From: Thioploca sp.
GTDB taxonomy: Bacteria; Pseudomonadota; Gammaproteobacteria; Beggiatoales; Beggiatoaceae
Length of the DNA: 64,000 nucleotides
Reading direction: 5' to 3'
NCBI GenBank assembly: GCA_012032555.1
Contig: JAAUSR010000016.1
Coordinates: forward strand, 18,247-82,246
The notes below the pieces were generated by a model. That model had not been told where the DNA came from. It searched no databases and saw only the letters and a program-made list of their open reading frames with translations. Positions 43,671 to 52,314 of this stretch are shown piece by piece; within the stretch, counting starts at the first letter, position 1, and each line of letters starts with the position of its first letter. Made by a program: the position numbers and the translations under genes.

Positions 43671-43884
43671 TTGACGCTATTTTAGGTTGTTTAAGTTTAT
43701 CTGTCGCATCATCTGAATAACTTTCCACAATTGAGGTTGGTTCTAAAACTGCGGATCCAACCCATTTTTTTATCTAACTAGAATCGCTCTCTATAAAAAA
43801 TTAGAGTCTAATAATCAAAAACCTAAATCAAGGTAACGCCATATCATTATCAATAAGTTATATTTTAGTTGAGAATAATAATTA

Positions 43885-44370
43885 ATGAAAAATTTTCAAG
43901 ATTTAATTAACGATTGTTTACCGGCTATTAAAGAAATTTTTCCCTGGGATTTACAAAAAATTATCGATAATAATAATATACCTATATTACTTGATATCCG
44001 TGAACCTTATGAATTTGATGCACTACATATTAAAGATTCAATAAATGTCCCACGTGGTATTTTAGAAACGGCTTGTGATTACGGCTATGAAGAAACGGTA
44101 CCCGAATTGGTTAAAGCCAGAGATAGAGAGATCATTATTATCTGTCGATCTGGTAATCGAAGTGTCCTAGCAGCCTATGTCATGCAATTAATGGGATATC
44201 AATCAGTTAAATCTTTAAAAACGGGGATTAAAGGTTGGAATGATTACGAATTACCTTTACAAAACAGTCATGGAGAGATTGTTAATATTGATAAAGCGGA
44301 TATGATATTAATGCCTAAAATCCGGCTGGAACAATTACCACCTCAACACCCGAAAATAATGCCTGGCTAA
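43885..44370 (+). CDS. Rhodanese-like domain protein
   Basis: LLDIREPYEFDALHIKDSINVPRGILE; IIICRSGNRSVLAAYVMQLMGYQSVKSLKTGIKGW. Confidence 0.93.
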   Translation: MKNFQDLINDCLPAIKEIFPWDLQKIIDNNNIPILLDIREPYEFDALHIKDSINVPRGILETACDYGYEETVPELVKARDREIIIICRSGNRSVLAAYVMQLMGYQSVKSLKTGIKGWNDYELPLQNSHGEIVNIDKADMILMPKIRLEQLPPQHPKIMPG

Positions 44371-44547
44371 TTTTGAAGGTAGTCAAGTCTTGCGCCATTT
44401 CTTCCCTGATTTTCTCTGTCGTTGCTGGCGCAGCTAGCTAGCGTTGGCTTTTTCTGTCGTGCTGTTTTCTCATCAGTTTTTTTTCTTTCCAATTTCAGTT
44501 GAATCTGTCACACCAGTATTGAGATCATCTCCTATTTTTCCTTGAAG

Positions 44548-45141
44548 TTAAGAAAGGCAAGCGATTAAAATACCAATGATTTTTTCCGGTTCGTTGATAT
44601 AGTATTCGTTTAAATCTATTTCAACTAGATTATCTTGTAATTGCATAAATAACCATTGATTACCAGTGGTAACCACGCCATAAATATAAGCAACTTGATT
44701 TTGTGCTTGTTTATTAAATAAATCTGCTGCGACCATTTCAGCAATACATTGGGCTAATCCATTTTTCAGGTTATCATTTTTAGCTTCTACCAATACCATA
44801 ACGGGAGAACTGACATATAACTGTTGTGGTGAACGGCTAATTAGAAAATCACAAAAACCATTCAGTCCTTTTTCCGGATCTACATTAAAATCAATACCGG
44901 AAAATAAGCTGATTTTGTTACCTAAAATTCTTTTTACCTCAATCAGTATGGGGGCAATAATCATTTCTGATTTAGCTTTTTCTGTTCCGATAGCCGATGC
45001 GAGAGGAATATTATTTCTCAGGTACTGTTTAAAAAAATTGTCCACTTCTACCGGTTGTTCTGGGAATAGGTGTAAATTTTCGGTAATATTTAATTTAAAT
45101 GATTGATTTAGTTGTGTAAATGTAAACTCACTGTATGACAT
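44548..45141 (-). CDS. Putative PD-(D/E)XK-fold nuclease-like protein
   Basis: GFCDFLISRSPQQLYVSSPVMVLVEAKNDNLKNGLAQCIAEMVAA fits a D...ExK pattern; start chosen at MSYSEF, preceded by AAGGAAA. Confidence 0.6.
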   Translation of the reverse strand: MSYSEFTFTQLNQSFKLNITENLHLFPEQPVEVDNFFKQYLRNNIPLASAIGTEKAKSEMIIAPILIEVKRILGNKISLFSGIDFNVDPEKGLNGFCDFLISRSPQQLYVSSPVMVLVEAKNDNLKNGLAQCIAEMVAADLFNKQAQNQVAYIYGVVTTGNQWLFMQLQDNLVEIDLNEYYINEPEKIIGILIACLS

Positions 45142-45213
45142 AGTGGTTTCCTTGGATGGGGTGGGCAACCGCTTGTCGTTGCTCACCGCCAAAAAATTCA
45201 TTTTAGTCAGCTA

Positions 45214-46611
45214 TCATTGGGCTGGTAATTGCTTTAATAATCGTTCTATTTCATCAATACGAACACGAGTTATTTGTTCTAGACAAGTAGAATTTTTTAA
45301 AGCTTGTTTGGTTTCATCTATTTCCAAAGAAGAATACCACTGACAATTATCATCACGGTATTGTTTCCAAGTTTTTTGAGATTGGGTAAAATAAATTAAG
45401 GGTTGGGGTTGCTCAGTCGAGCCGGATTGGTCTTTTGCTGAAGCGGGCGATATTGGAAATTGTTGCTTGACGACTTCACTGAACTGATGAATTATCTCTT
45501 GTAAACGTTGGTTTTGAATAGCCAAGGCGGTTTTAGCATCGATTGTTCCAGCTGTTGATGCGGTATTCGTTTTTGAGGAAGTATTAGCCGGTTCGACTTG
45601 TTGTTTTTTCGCTGTTGAGGGGGGTAATGGTCGGGACGCTATCCAAACCCATTCTACCAATTTAGCATGATTTAATATTTCAATTGGTGAAAGTAACCCA
45701 TTGTTACTATTTTCTTGATGTTCAAACACATACTGAATGGTCGGGATATTTTTAAAAAAACATACTGTTTGTTTCCTTCTAGCTGGTATGGTACCGGCTT
45801 GACAATCAATTAAAGCTTCTTGATCCTTAAACAATTGGGTATAAGTCATTCCTAATTTAGCATGGCCAGGAACTTGTACTCGCGGGTCAAATAGACTAAT
45901 CGATTTGATTTTATTGTCATTCTGATTTGGATATACCGTTAACAACAGTTTATTTTCTCGTGACAACTTAAAATAAGCTATAGTATTTTGACCTTTTTCA
46001 TCCGTTTGAGTTTCTTTAGTTATGATATAATCTGGAAAGTTTTCTATAAGTGTTGATTGGGTAAAATCACTTTCCGGACTGATTAAACCAACGCTTTGTG
46101 GCGTCACTAACAAAGTATCCGCAGTGGTTGTTTGAACCAGTGGGGTTGGATCAGTTAGATTTTTTTGCTTAGCAAAATAAAATATTATTCCATTCCACTG
46201 ACTGAGCATTTGTTCATCAGTCACTTTGATAAATATTGATTTATCGATTGGCCAACTGGGCACTTTACAAACGATATTCACGACTTGAACTTCTGTTTGA
46301 ATGACACCAAGCTGATTAGGTTCAATTTGATAATGACTTAAAAAAAATTGTTGCGCACTTTCAGTCGTGACTTGGTAATCAAATCCGGGACAGGCTAGGT
46401 AAGTATCGCTACCATAAAGCAACGCAGTTTGTGGAGTAAATTCAATTAGTTTATTAACCCAATTGGTTGCTTGAGTTTTATCTGCAGATGAACTAATTCG
46501 ATAGCTAATAATTTTCCATCGACCCGTAATGGGTAACGCGTTTTCCAGTTGTGCCCTAACATAAGCAGGGTGCAAAGCCAATAGTAACATGAGTTTAACA
46601 ATTATCTTCAT
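45214..46611 (-). CDS. Secreted hypothetical protein with C-terminal LprI-like region
   Basis: Signal peptide; C-term QKTWKQYRDDNCQWYSSLEI...NSTCLEQITRVRIDEIERLLKQL resembles the LprI/DUF1311 domain. Confidence 0.65.
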   Translation of the reverse strand: MKIIVKLMLLLALHPAYVRAQLENALPITGRWKIISYRISSSADKTQATNWVNKLIEFTPQTALLYGSDTYLACPGFDYQVTTESAQQFFLSHYQIEPNQLGVIQTEVQVVNIVCKVPSWPIDKSIFIKVTDEQMLSQWNGIIFYFAKQKNLTDPTPLVQTTTADTLLVTPQSVGLISPESDFTQSTLIENFPDYIITKETQTDEKGQNTIAYFKLSRENKLLLTVYPNQNDNKIKSISLFDPRVQVPGHAKLGMTYTQLFKDQEALIDCQAGTIPARRKQTVCFFKNIPTIQYVFEHQENSNNGLLSPIEILNHAKLVEWVWIASRPLPPSTAKKQQVEPANTSSKTNTASTAGTIDAKTALAIQNQRLQEIIHQFSEVVKQQFPISPASAKDQSGSTEQPQPLIYFTQSQKTWKQYRDDNCQWYSSLEIDETKQALKNSTCLEQITRVRIDEIERLLKQLPAQ

Positions 46612-46810
46612 AAATCCGTTGCTGCCTCCAACTAAGCAATCAAATTGGGTAATTAATAAAATGGATTATAACTGAGCTTCCTTTTGAGATGAGAACGAAA
46701 ATTTGACCCTAGCCCGGATCTCAGTTTCAATCAAGCAATTTGGGTCAAGTTTCGATATGATTTTTTAATTAAAAGGAAGTTAACAACAATATACCATAAG
46801 ATTATTTAAT

Positions 46811-47293
46811 ATGAACAAGTTAGAACTAGAATACTTTGCTACTGAATTAGGTGCTCGTTTAAAACAGCAAGGTTGGTATTTAGTCACAGCGGAATCTTGT
46901 ACCGGTGGTTGGGTAGCACAAGCAGTCACTTCAATTGCGGGAAGTTCGGCTTGGTTTGATCGCGGATTTGTTGTTTATTCCAATGCAGCTAAACAAGAAA
47001 TATTAGGTGTCAAACCAGAAACCTTAACCCAACATGGTGCGGTAAGTGAACAAACCGTATTGGAAATGGTTAAAGGGGCTATTACACACAGTCAAGCACA
47101 AGTTGGTGTAGCTATTAGTGGTATCGCTGGACCCAGCGGTGGAACTTATGATAAGCCAGTGGGTACCGTATGGACAGCTTATGCTTTTCCTAATAACACT
47201 TATGCGGTACGCAGCTATTTTTCCGGTGATCGAACTCGAATTCGTGAGCAGACGGTGATAGCCGCTCTACAAAGATTATTACAAGGTGTTTAA
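46811..47293 (+). CDS. pncC: CinA-family nicotinamide-nucleotide amidase
   Basis: TAESCTGGWVAQAVTSIAGSSAWFDRGFVVYSNAAKQEILGV; AISGIAGPSGGT.DKPVGTVW. Confidence 0.95.
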   Translation: MNKLELEYFATELGARLKQQGWYLVTAESCTGGWVAQAVTSIAGSSAWFDRGFVVYSNAAKQEILGVKPETLTQHGAVSEQTVLEMVKGAITHSQAQVGVAISGIAGPSGGTYDKPVGTVWTAYAFPNNTYAVRSYFSGDRTRIREQTVIAALQRLLQGV

Positions 47294-47327
47294 CAGAATA
47301 CCACGCCTAGCAATCCAATCAAACTTT

Positions 47328-49223
47328 ATGTCAAAATCAATATGGAATGTTGCTCAATCACGAATACTATATAACCTAGAAAATTGGAGTGAAGGTTATT
47401 TTGACATTAATTCTCAAGGCGAACTCATGGTTGTCCCGCTGCCTGGACAGACGGCTATTAATCTGTATGAATTAGCTAAAAGCCTACCGGCACAAGGTCT
47501 GTCTTTGCCGGTATTAATCCGATTCACTAACATCCTCCACCACCGTGTTAATTGTTTGCATCAGGCTTTTAGCGCGGCTATGCAACAAAAAAATTATCAG
47601 GCGACCTATACGCCAGTTTATCCTATTAAAGTTAATCAACACCATCAAGTGGTTAAAGAAATTCTAGCGGCTGGCGCCGGACCAGTGGGTTTAGAAGCGG
47701 GAAGTAAGTCAGAATTAATGGCAGTATTGGCTTTAGTTCCTCAAGAACAAGGTATTATCATCTGTAATGGCTACAAAGATCGGGAATATATTCGTTTAGC
47801 CTTAATTGGACAGCAGATGGGATTACGCCCTTATTTAGTGATCGAAAAAGCTTCTGAACTCACTTTGATTATAGAAGAATCTCAACAACTGAAGGTCATT
47901 CCACATTTAGGAATCCGTATTCGCTTGGCGTCAATTGCTAAAGGTAATTGGCAAAATACAGGGGGTGAAAAGGGTAAGTTCGGCTTATCGGCTACGCAAG
48001 TTTTAGAAGTCATTACGCATATCAAAGCCGCTGGTTTGCTAAATTCATTGCAACTCATGCACTTTCACATGGGTTCCCAAGTGGCTCATATTCGTGATAT
48101 TCAAAGTGCTTTAAGTGAAGCCGCCCATTATTATGCAGAACTACACGCATTGGGTATACCTATTCAAACAGTTGATGTGGGTGGCGGTTTGGGGATTGAT
48201 TATGATGGCACGCATTCACGGGGTGAATGTTCTATCAACTATAGTATTCAAGAATACGCTAATCGGGTAGTACAAGAATTTGGGAATATTTGCTACACCC
48301 ACCAGCTACCCCAACCCCATCTGATTACCGAATCTGGGCGGGCTATGACCGCCCATCATGCTGTTTTAATTACTAATATCATTGATATTGAAACGGCACC
48401 TGGGATGAAATCACCCCCAGCAGCAACTTCTGACGATCCCTCTATCATCCAAGAATTATGGAGCGGCTTAACTCAACTTAATCCCCGTTCTGCTTTAGAA
48501 ACTTATCATAATGCGACTTATTTACTTAGCGAAGCGTATAGCATGTTTACGCATGGCGTACTCGATCTGACCCAACGAGCTTGGGCAGAACAATTATACT
48601 CGGCGATTTGTTGGCAAGTTCGTTCTTTACTCTTCGCCTCACCGCATTCTCGACTCCACCGTGAAATACTGGATGAATTGAATGAAAAGCTCGTTGACAA
48701 ATATTTTGGCAACTTTTCCTTATTTCAGTCAGTGCCAGATGCGTGGGCAATTGATCAACTGTTTCCGATTATGCCGTTACATCGTTTGCAGGAACAACCG
48801 GAACATCGCGCGACTTTACAAGATTTAACTTGTGATTCTGACGGGCAGTTTAAAAAATATCTCGACAGCGAAGGAATTCATACCAGTTTGCCGGTTCACA
48901 TTCCACACCCAAATGAATCCTATTTATTAGGTATTTTTTTAGTCGGTGCTTATCAGGAAATTTTGGGTGATATGCACAATTTATTTGGAAATACGTGTTC
49001 AGTTAATGTCCACTTGACAGCCGCTGGCGATTATGAATTAGTAGCTCCTCTAGAAGGTGATACCGTTCAAAACTTGCTCAACTATGTTCATTTTGATAGC
49101 GGGTGGTTACGAAATACCTATCGTAAGCGTCTACAGGCGGCTATTTTAACCATAGAACAGCGGCAAGCTTATCAACGCGAATTAGAAGCGGGATTAGTTG
49201 GGTATACCTATCTAGAAACCTAA
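47328..49223 (+). CDS. speA: Biosynthetic arginine decarboxylase
   Basis: YTPVYPIKVNQHHQVVKEI, FGLSATQVLEVI, VDVGGGLGIDYDGT. The ORF track starts at 47286 (GTG); ATG at 47328 (MSKSIWNV) is the likely start. Confidence 0.95.
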   Translation: MSKSIWNVAQSRILYNLENWSEGYFDINSQGELMVVPLPGQTAINLYELAKSLPAQGLSLPVLIRFTNILHHRVNCLHQAFSAAMQQKNYQATYTPVYPIKVNQHHQVVKEILAAGAGPVGLEAGSKSELMAVLALVPQEQGIIICNGYKDREYIRLALIGQQMGLRPYLVIEKASELTLIIEESQQLKVIPHLGIRIRLASIAKGNWQNTGGEKGKFGLSATQVLEVITHIKAAGLLNSLQLMHFHMGSQVAHIRDIQSALSEAAHYYAELHALGIPIQTVDVGGGLGIDYDGTHSRGECSINYSIQEYANRVVQEFGNICYTHQLPQPHLITESGRAMTAHHAVLITNIIDIETAPGMKSPPAATSDDPSIIQELWSGLTQLNPRSALETYHNATYLLSEAYSMFTHGVLDLTQRAWAEQLYSAICWQVRSLLFASPHSRLHREILDELNEKLVDKYFGNFSLFQSVPDAWAIDQLFPIMPLHRLQEQPEHRATLQDLTCDSDGQFKKYLDSEGIHTSLPVHIPHPNESYLLGIFLVGAYQEILGDMHNLFGNTCSVNVHLTAAGDYELVAPLEGDTVQNLLNYVHFDSGWLRNTYRKRLQAAILTIEQRQAYQRELEAGLVGYTYLET

Positions 49224-49243
49224 CTTTTGATCTCAAATAACTC

Positions 49244-50500
49244 ATGAAAACCCCTGAATTACTTTCCCCAGCGGGCACGTTGAAAAACCTACGATATGCT
49301 TTTGCCTACGGTGCCGACGCCGTTTATGCTGGGCAACCGCGTTACAGTCTGCGCGTGCGGCAAAATGATTTTAATCAATTGGACCACTTAGCAACCGGTA
49401 TCCAAATAGCACATACTCAAGGTAAAAAATTCTATCTCACCACTAATTTACTACCCCATAATGCTAAACTGAAAACTTTTCTCGCTGACCTCACCCCCAT
49501 CATCGCCATGCAACCGGATGCCCTGATTATGGCTGATCCGGGTCTGATCATGCTGGTGCGCGAACGTTGGCCCGATTTACCAATTCACTTATCAGTGCAG
49601 GCGAACACAGTCAATTATGCCAGCGTTCGTTTTTGGCAACAACTCGGCTTGACTCGTATTATTCTCTCGCGGGAATTATCACTCGAAGAAATTGCTGAAA
49701 TTCGTCAGGTTTGCCCGGAGATGGAGTTGGAAGTTTTTATTCATGGTGCCTTATGTATTGCTTATTCAGGACGTTGTTTATTATCGGGTTATTTGAATCA
49801 TCGTGATGCTAACCAAGGAACTTGCACCAATGCCTGCCGCTGGTCATACCAAGTCCACTCAACCCCAGCCAATGAAATTTACTTCTTAGAAGAACCCCAA
49901 CGCCCAGGTGAATATCTACCGGTTATTGAAGATGAGCATGGAACTTATATCATGAATTCCAAAGATTTGCGCGCAATCCAGCATGTGAATCGGTTATCGG
50001 AGATGGGCATTGATTCTCTCAAAATCGAAGGACGCACTAAATCGCACTATTATGTCGCACGAACCACGCAAGTTTATCGCCAAGCGATTGATAATGCCGC
50101 CGCCGGTAAAACATTTGATACCAGCCTATTGATAGAATTAGATAAATTAGCTAACCGGGGTTATACCGAAGGTTTTTATCGCCGACATGCTCATGAAGAA
50201 TATCAGAATTATGAGGTTGGTCACTCTCGCAGTCAGCAGCAACAATTTGTCGGTGAAATATTAAGTCGTGATGAGCAAACTGGATTAGTAGAAGTCGCTG
50301 TTAAAAATCGATTTGAGTTAGGTGAACCATTGGAATTGATGACACCACATGGAAATGTTAGTTTCATCTTGGAACATTTAGAAAACCAACAGGGTAAAAA
50401 CCTTGAAGTTGCCCCTGGCTCCGGTCATACGGTGCGGGTTGGTATGCCAGAGTTTGAGCAGTTGAATTATGGGTTATTATTGAAAAATCTAGTATTTTGA
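49244..50500 (+). CDS. U32 family peptidase/hydroxylase (YegQ/TrhP-like)
   Basis: ELLSPAGTLKNLRYAFAYGADAVYAG; VFIHGALCIAYSGRCLLSGYLNHRDANQGTCTNACRW; KIEGRTKSHYYVA. Confidence 0.94.
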   Translation: MKTPELLSPAGTLKNLRYAFAYGADAVYAGQPRYSLRVRQNDFNQLDHLATGIQIAHTQGKKFYLTTNLLPHNAKLKTFLADLTPIIAMQPDALIMADPGLIMLVRERWPDLPIHLSVQANTVNYASVRFWQQLGLTRIILSRELSLEEIAEIRQVCPEMELEVFIHGALCIAYSGRCLLSGYLNHRDANQGTCTNACRWSYQVHSTPANEIYFLEEPQRPGEYLPVIEDEHGTYIMNSKDLRAIQHVNRLSEMGIDSLKIEGRTKSHYYVARTTQVYRQAIDNAAAGKTFDTSLLIELDKLANRGYTEGFYRRHAHEEYQNYEVGHSRSQQQQFVGEILSRDEQTGLVEVAVKNRFELGEPLELMTPHGNVSFILEHLENQQGKNLEVAPGSGHTVRVGMPEFEQLNYGLLLKNLVF

Positions 50501-50548
50501 ACAAGATTATCCGGATAACCCGAATAAAGAAGGATTCGATCACGGTAA

Positions 50549-50574
50549 GTTGGGTTAGCATAGCGTAACTCAAC
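50549..50574. repeat. REP-like palindrome
   Basis: GTTGGGTTAGCATAGCGTAACTCAAC. Confidence 0.65.
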
Positions 50575-50580
50575 ACGTTA

Positions 50581-52001
50581 TCAACGTGATGTTGGGATGA
50601 AGGCGCCAGAAGCGCATAAAATAAAGGAGTTGATAGATAATTTATTTTCCCAACCTAAATCTTTTATATCTTTAATAAATGGAATGGCACCAAAACGACC
50701 TTTTAGATAACCATTAATGATATTTAAATTGTCAACTTCAGCGTTAGCCAGCGAATACAATAAAGATTCACCGGTTGGCGTTCTTTCCACAAACCAAATT
50801 TCATCTTTTCTAAATAATTTTTTAATATCTAACAAGTTAACTTCATGGGTAGAGGCAATTAATTGACTTTGCGCCGAGCGAAATAATTTGTGGTTTAAAA
50901 TTAAATCAAAAAATTTTCTCGTGAGTAAGGTATGTAAACTCCTTTCGATTTCATCAATCACAAACACTTTATTTCGAGCTAATCCAATGAGGAGGGGAAT
51001 AAAATCTAATAAGCGTTGGGTTCCTTCGGATTCTTCGGCAATTTCAAAACTGACTTCTTTACCGGTGGTGTCTTTTCTGATGGTAGTTAACTTGGAAGCA
51101 CGGAGTTCACCGTTATCATCTTCTTCAACTAGGTAGTTACGTGATGATACTGAGACAAACTGTATACTACCTTGTCCGTAAGGGAATTCCGCTTGAATTT
51201 CTTCTTTAATGGTCGCCGGAATTTCTTGGCTATTAGCAAAATCGATTTCAGCAATGTGAATTCGACTAATTCCAAAATCAAAAAATTGAATAATTTGGTT
51301 AAAAAACGTGAGATTTAACTTAGCCAACGAAGTCAAAGCTTGGTGTTTAGAAGTGGTAAATACAATAACCAGAGTTTCGTTAAACCATTGATAAATTGGT
51401 TTAAACCAGTCAATATTGCGTTCTTGACAATTGGTTAAAAACAATAAATTCGGCCGAGTTCCGCGGGCTTCATAGCGAATTTCCCGTTTTTCTTTCATCG
51501 GCAATTGCGCAAAATGGGGTGTTTAAAATTAAACTCGAAATCACTGCCGACTCTTTCAAAAACGGGGATATCCATTTGGTGACCCATTTCAAATAACCAT
51601 TCTTCATGAATCTTCTGGTTATCAATGGCAAATCCATAAGCATACTGCTTACCTTGACAACGGAATTCAAATTCAAACCGAGCCGGTTTATGATGACACT
51701 GGCTATCCAGTTTGAATGGTTTGATGGGAATGGTTCGATTTTTAGCTACACCGCTGACAATAAAATTTCTAGCAAAATCCATAGCTTTAATAAGATTGGA
51801 TTTTCCGGAAGCATTGGCGCCATAGATGAGAGAAGTTCTCAATAAATTAATCTGTTCGGTAGCGGAGCCACGAATTACATGATGGCTTTGTTGCGCTTCA
51901 GCGGAAGCAATTAAATTAAAATCAACTAACGTATTAAAAGACAAGAAATTTTCTACTGTAAAGCGAATCAACATGGTATTTAACTCTAATTTTATTGTCA
52001 A
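50581..52001 (-). pseudogene. AAA15-type (SMC/RecF-like, OLD-like) ATPase split by a frameshift
   Basis: N-part MLIRFTVENFLSFN...LIYGANASGKSNLIKAMDFAR (51495-52001); C-part ...FEIAEESEGTQRLLDFIPLL...VFVIDEIERSLHTLLTRKFFDLI (50581-51504). One added T near 51508 would restore ...FKHPIFAQLPMKEKREIRYEARG... Confidence 0.88.
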
Positions 52002-52009
52002 TTAATTTA

Positions 52010-52234
52010 GAACAAGATTACACGGATTAAAAGATTGACCGGATTAAACTTGATGGTTAAGTTAGCCAAGCCAAGTAGCCAAGTAGGGTGGGCAATGCCC
52101 ACCCTAACCGGTGTCTAAGCCTAGCGCTTACTTTCATGGTGGGCGGTGCCCACCCTACTTTTTAAGTATTTTATAAATGTTTGATTAATTATAAAAATAA
52201 TCTTGTTAATCCTTTAATCCGTGTAATCTTGTTC
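52010..52234. repeat. Composite intergenic inverted-repeat element
   Basis: GAACAAGATTACACGGATTAA (52010-52030) and TTAATCCGTGTAATCTTGTTC (52214-52234), enclosing palindrome TAGGGTGGGCAATGCCCACCCTA (52084-52106) and GGTGGGCGGTGCCCACC (from 52138). Confidence 0.85.
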
Positions 52235-52314
52235 AAACGGTATTAAGTTGGTTATTATGCTTAATAATCGGTGAATAACAAGTTATCTATGCAATTTCTT
52301 GTGGTTTGTTCACC

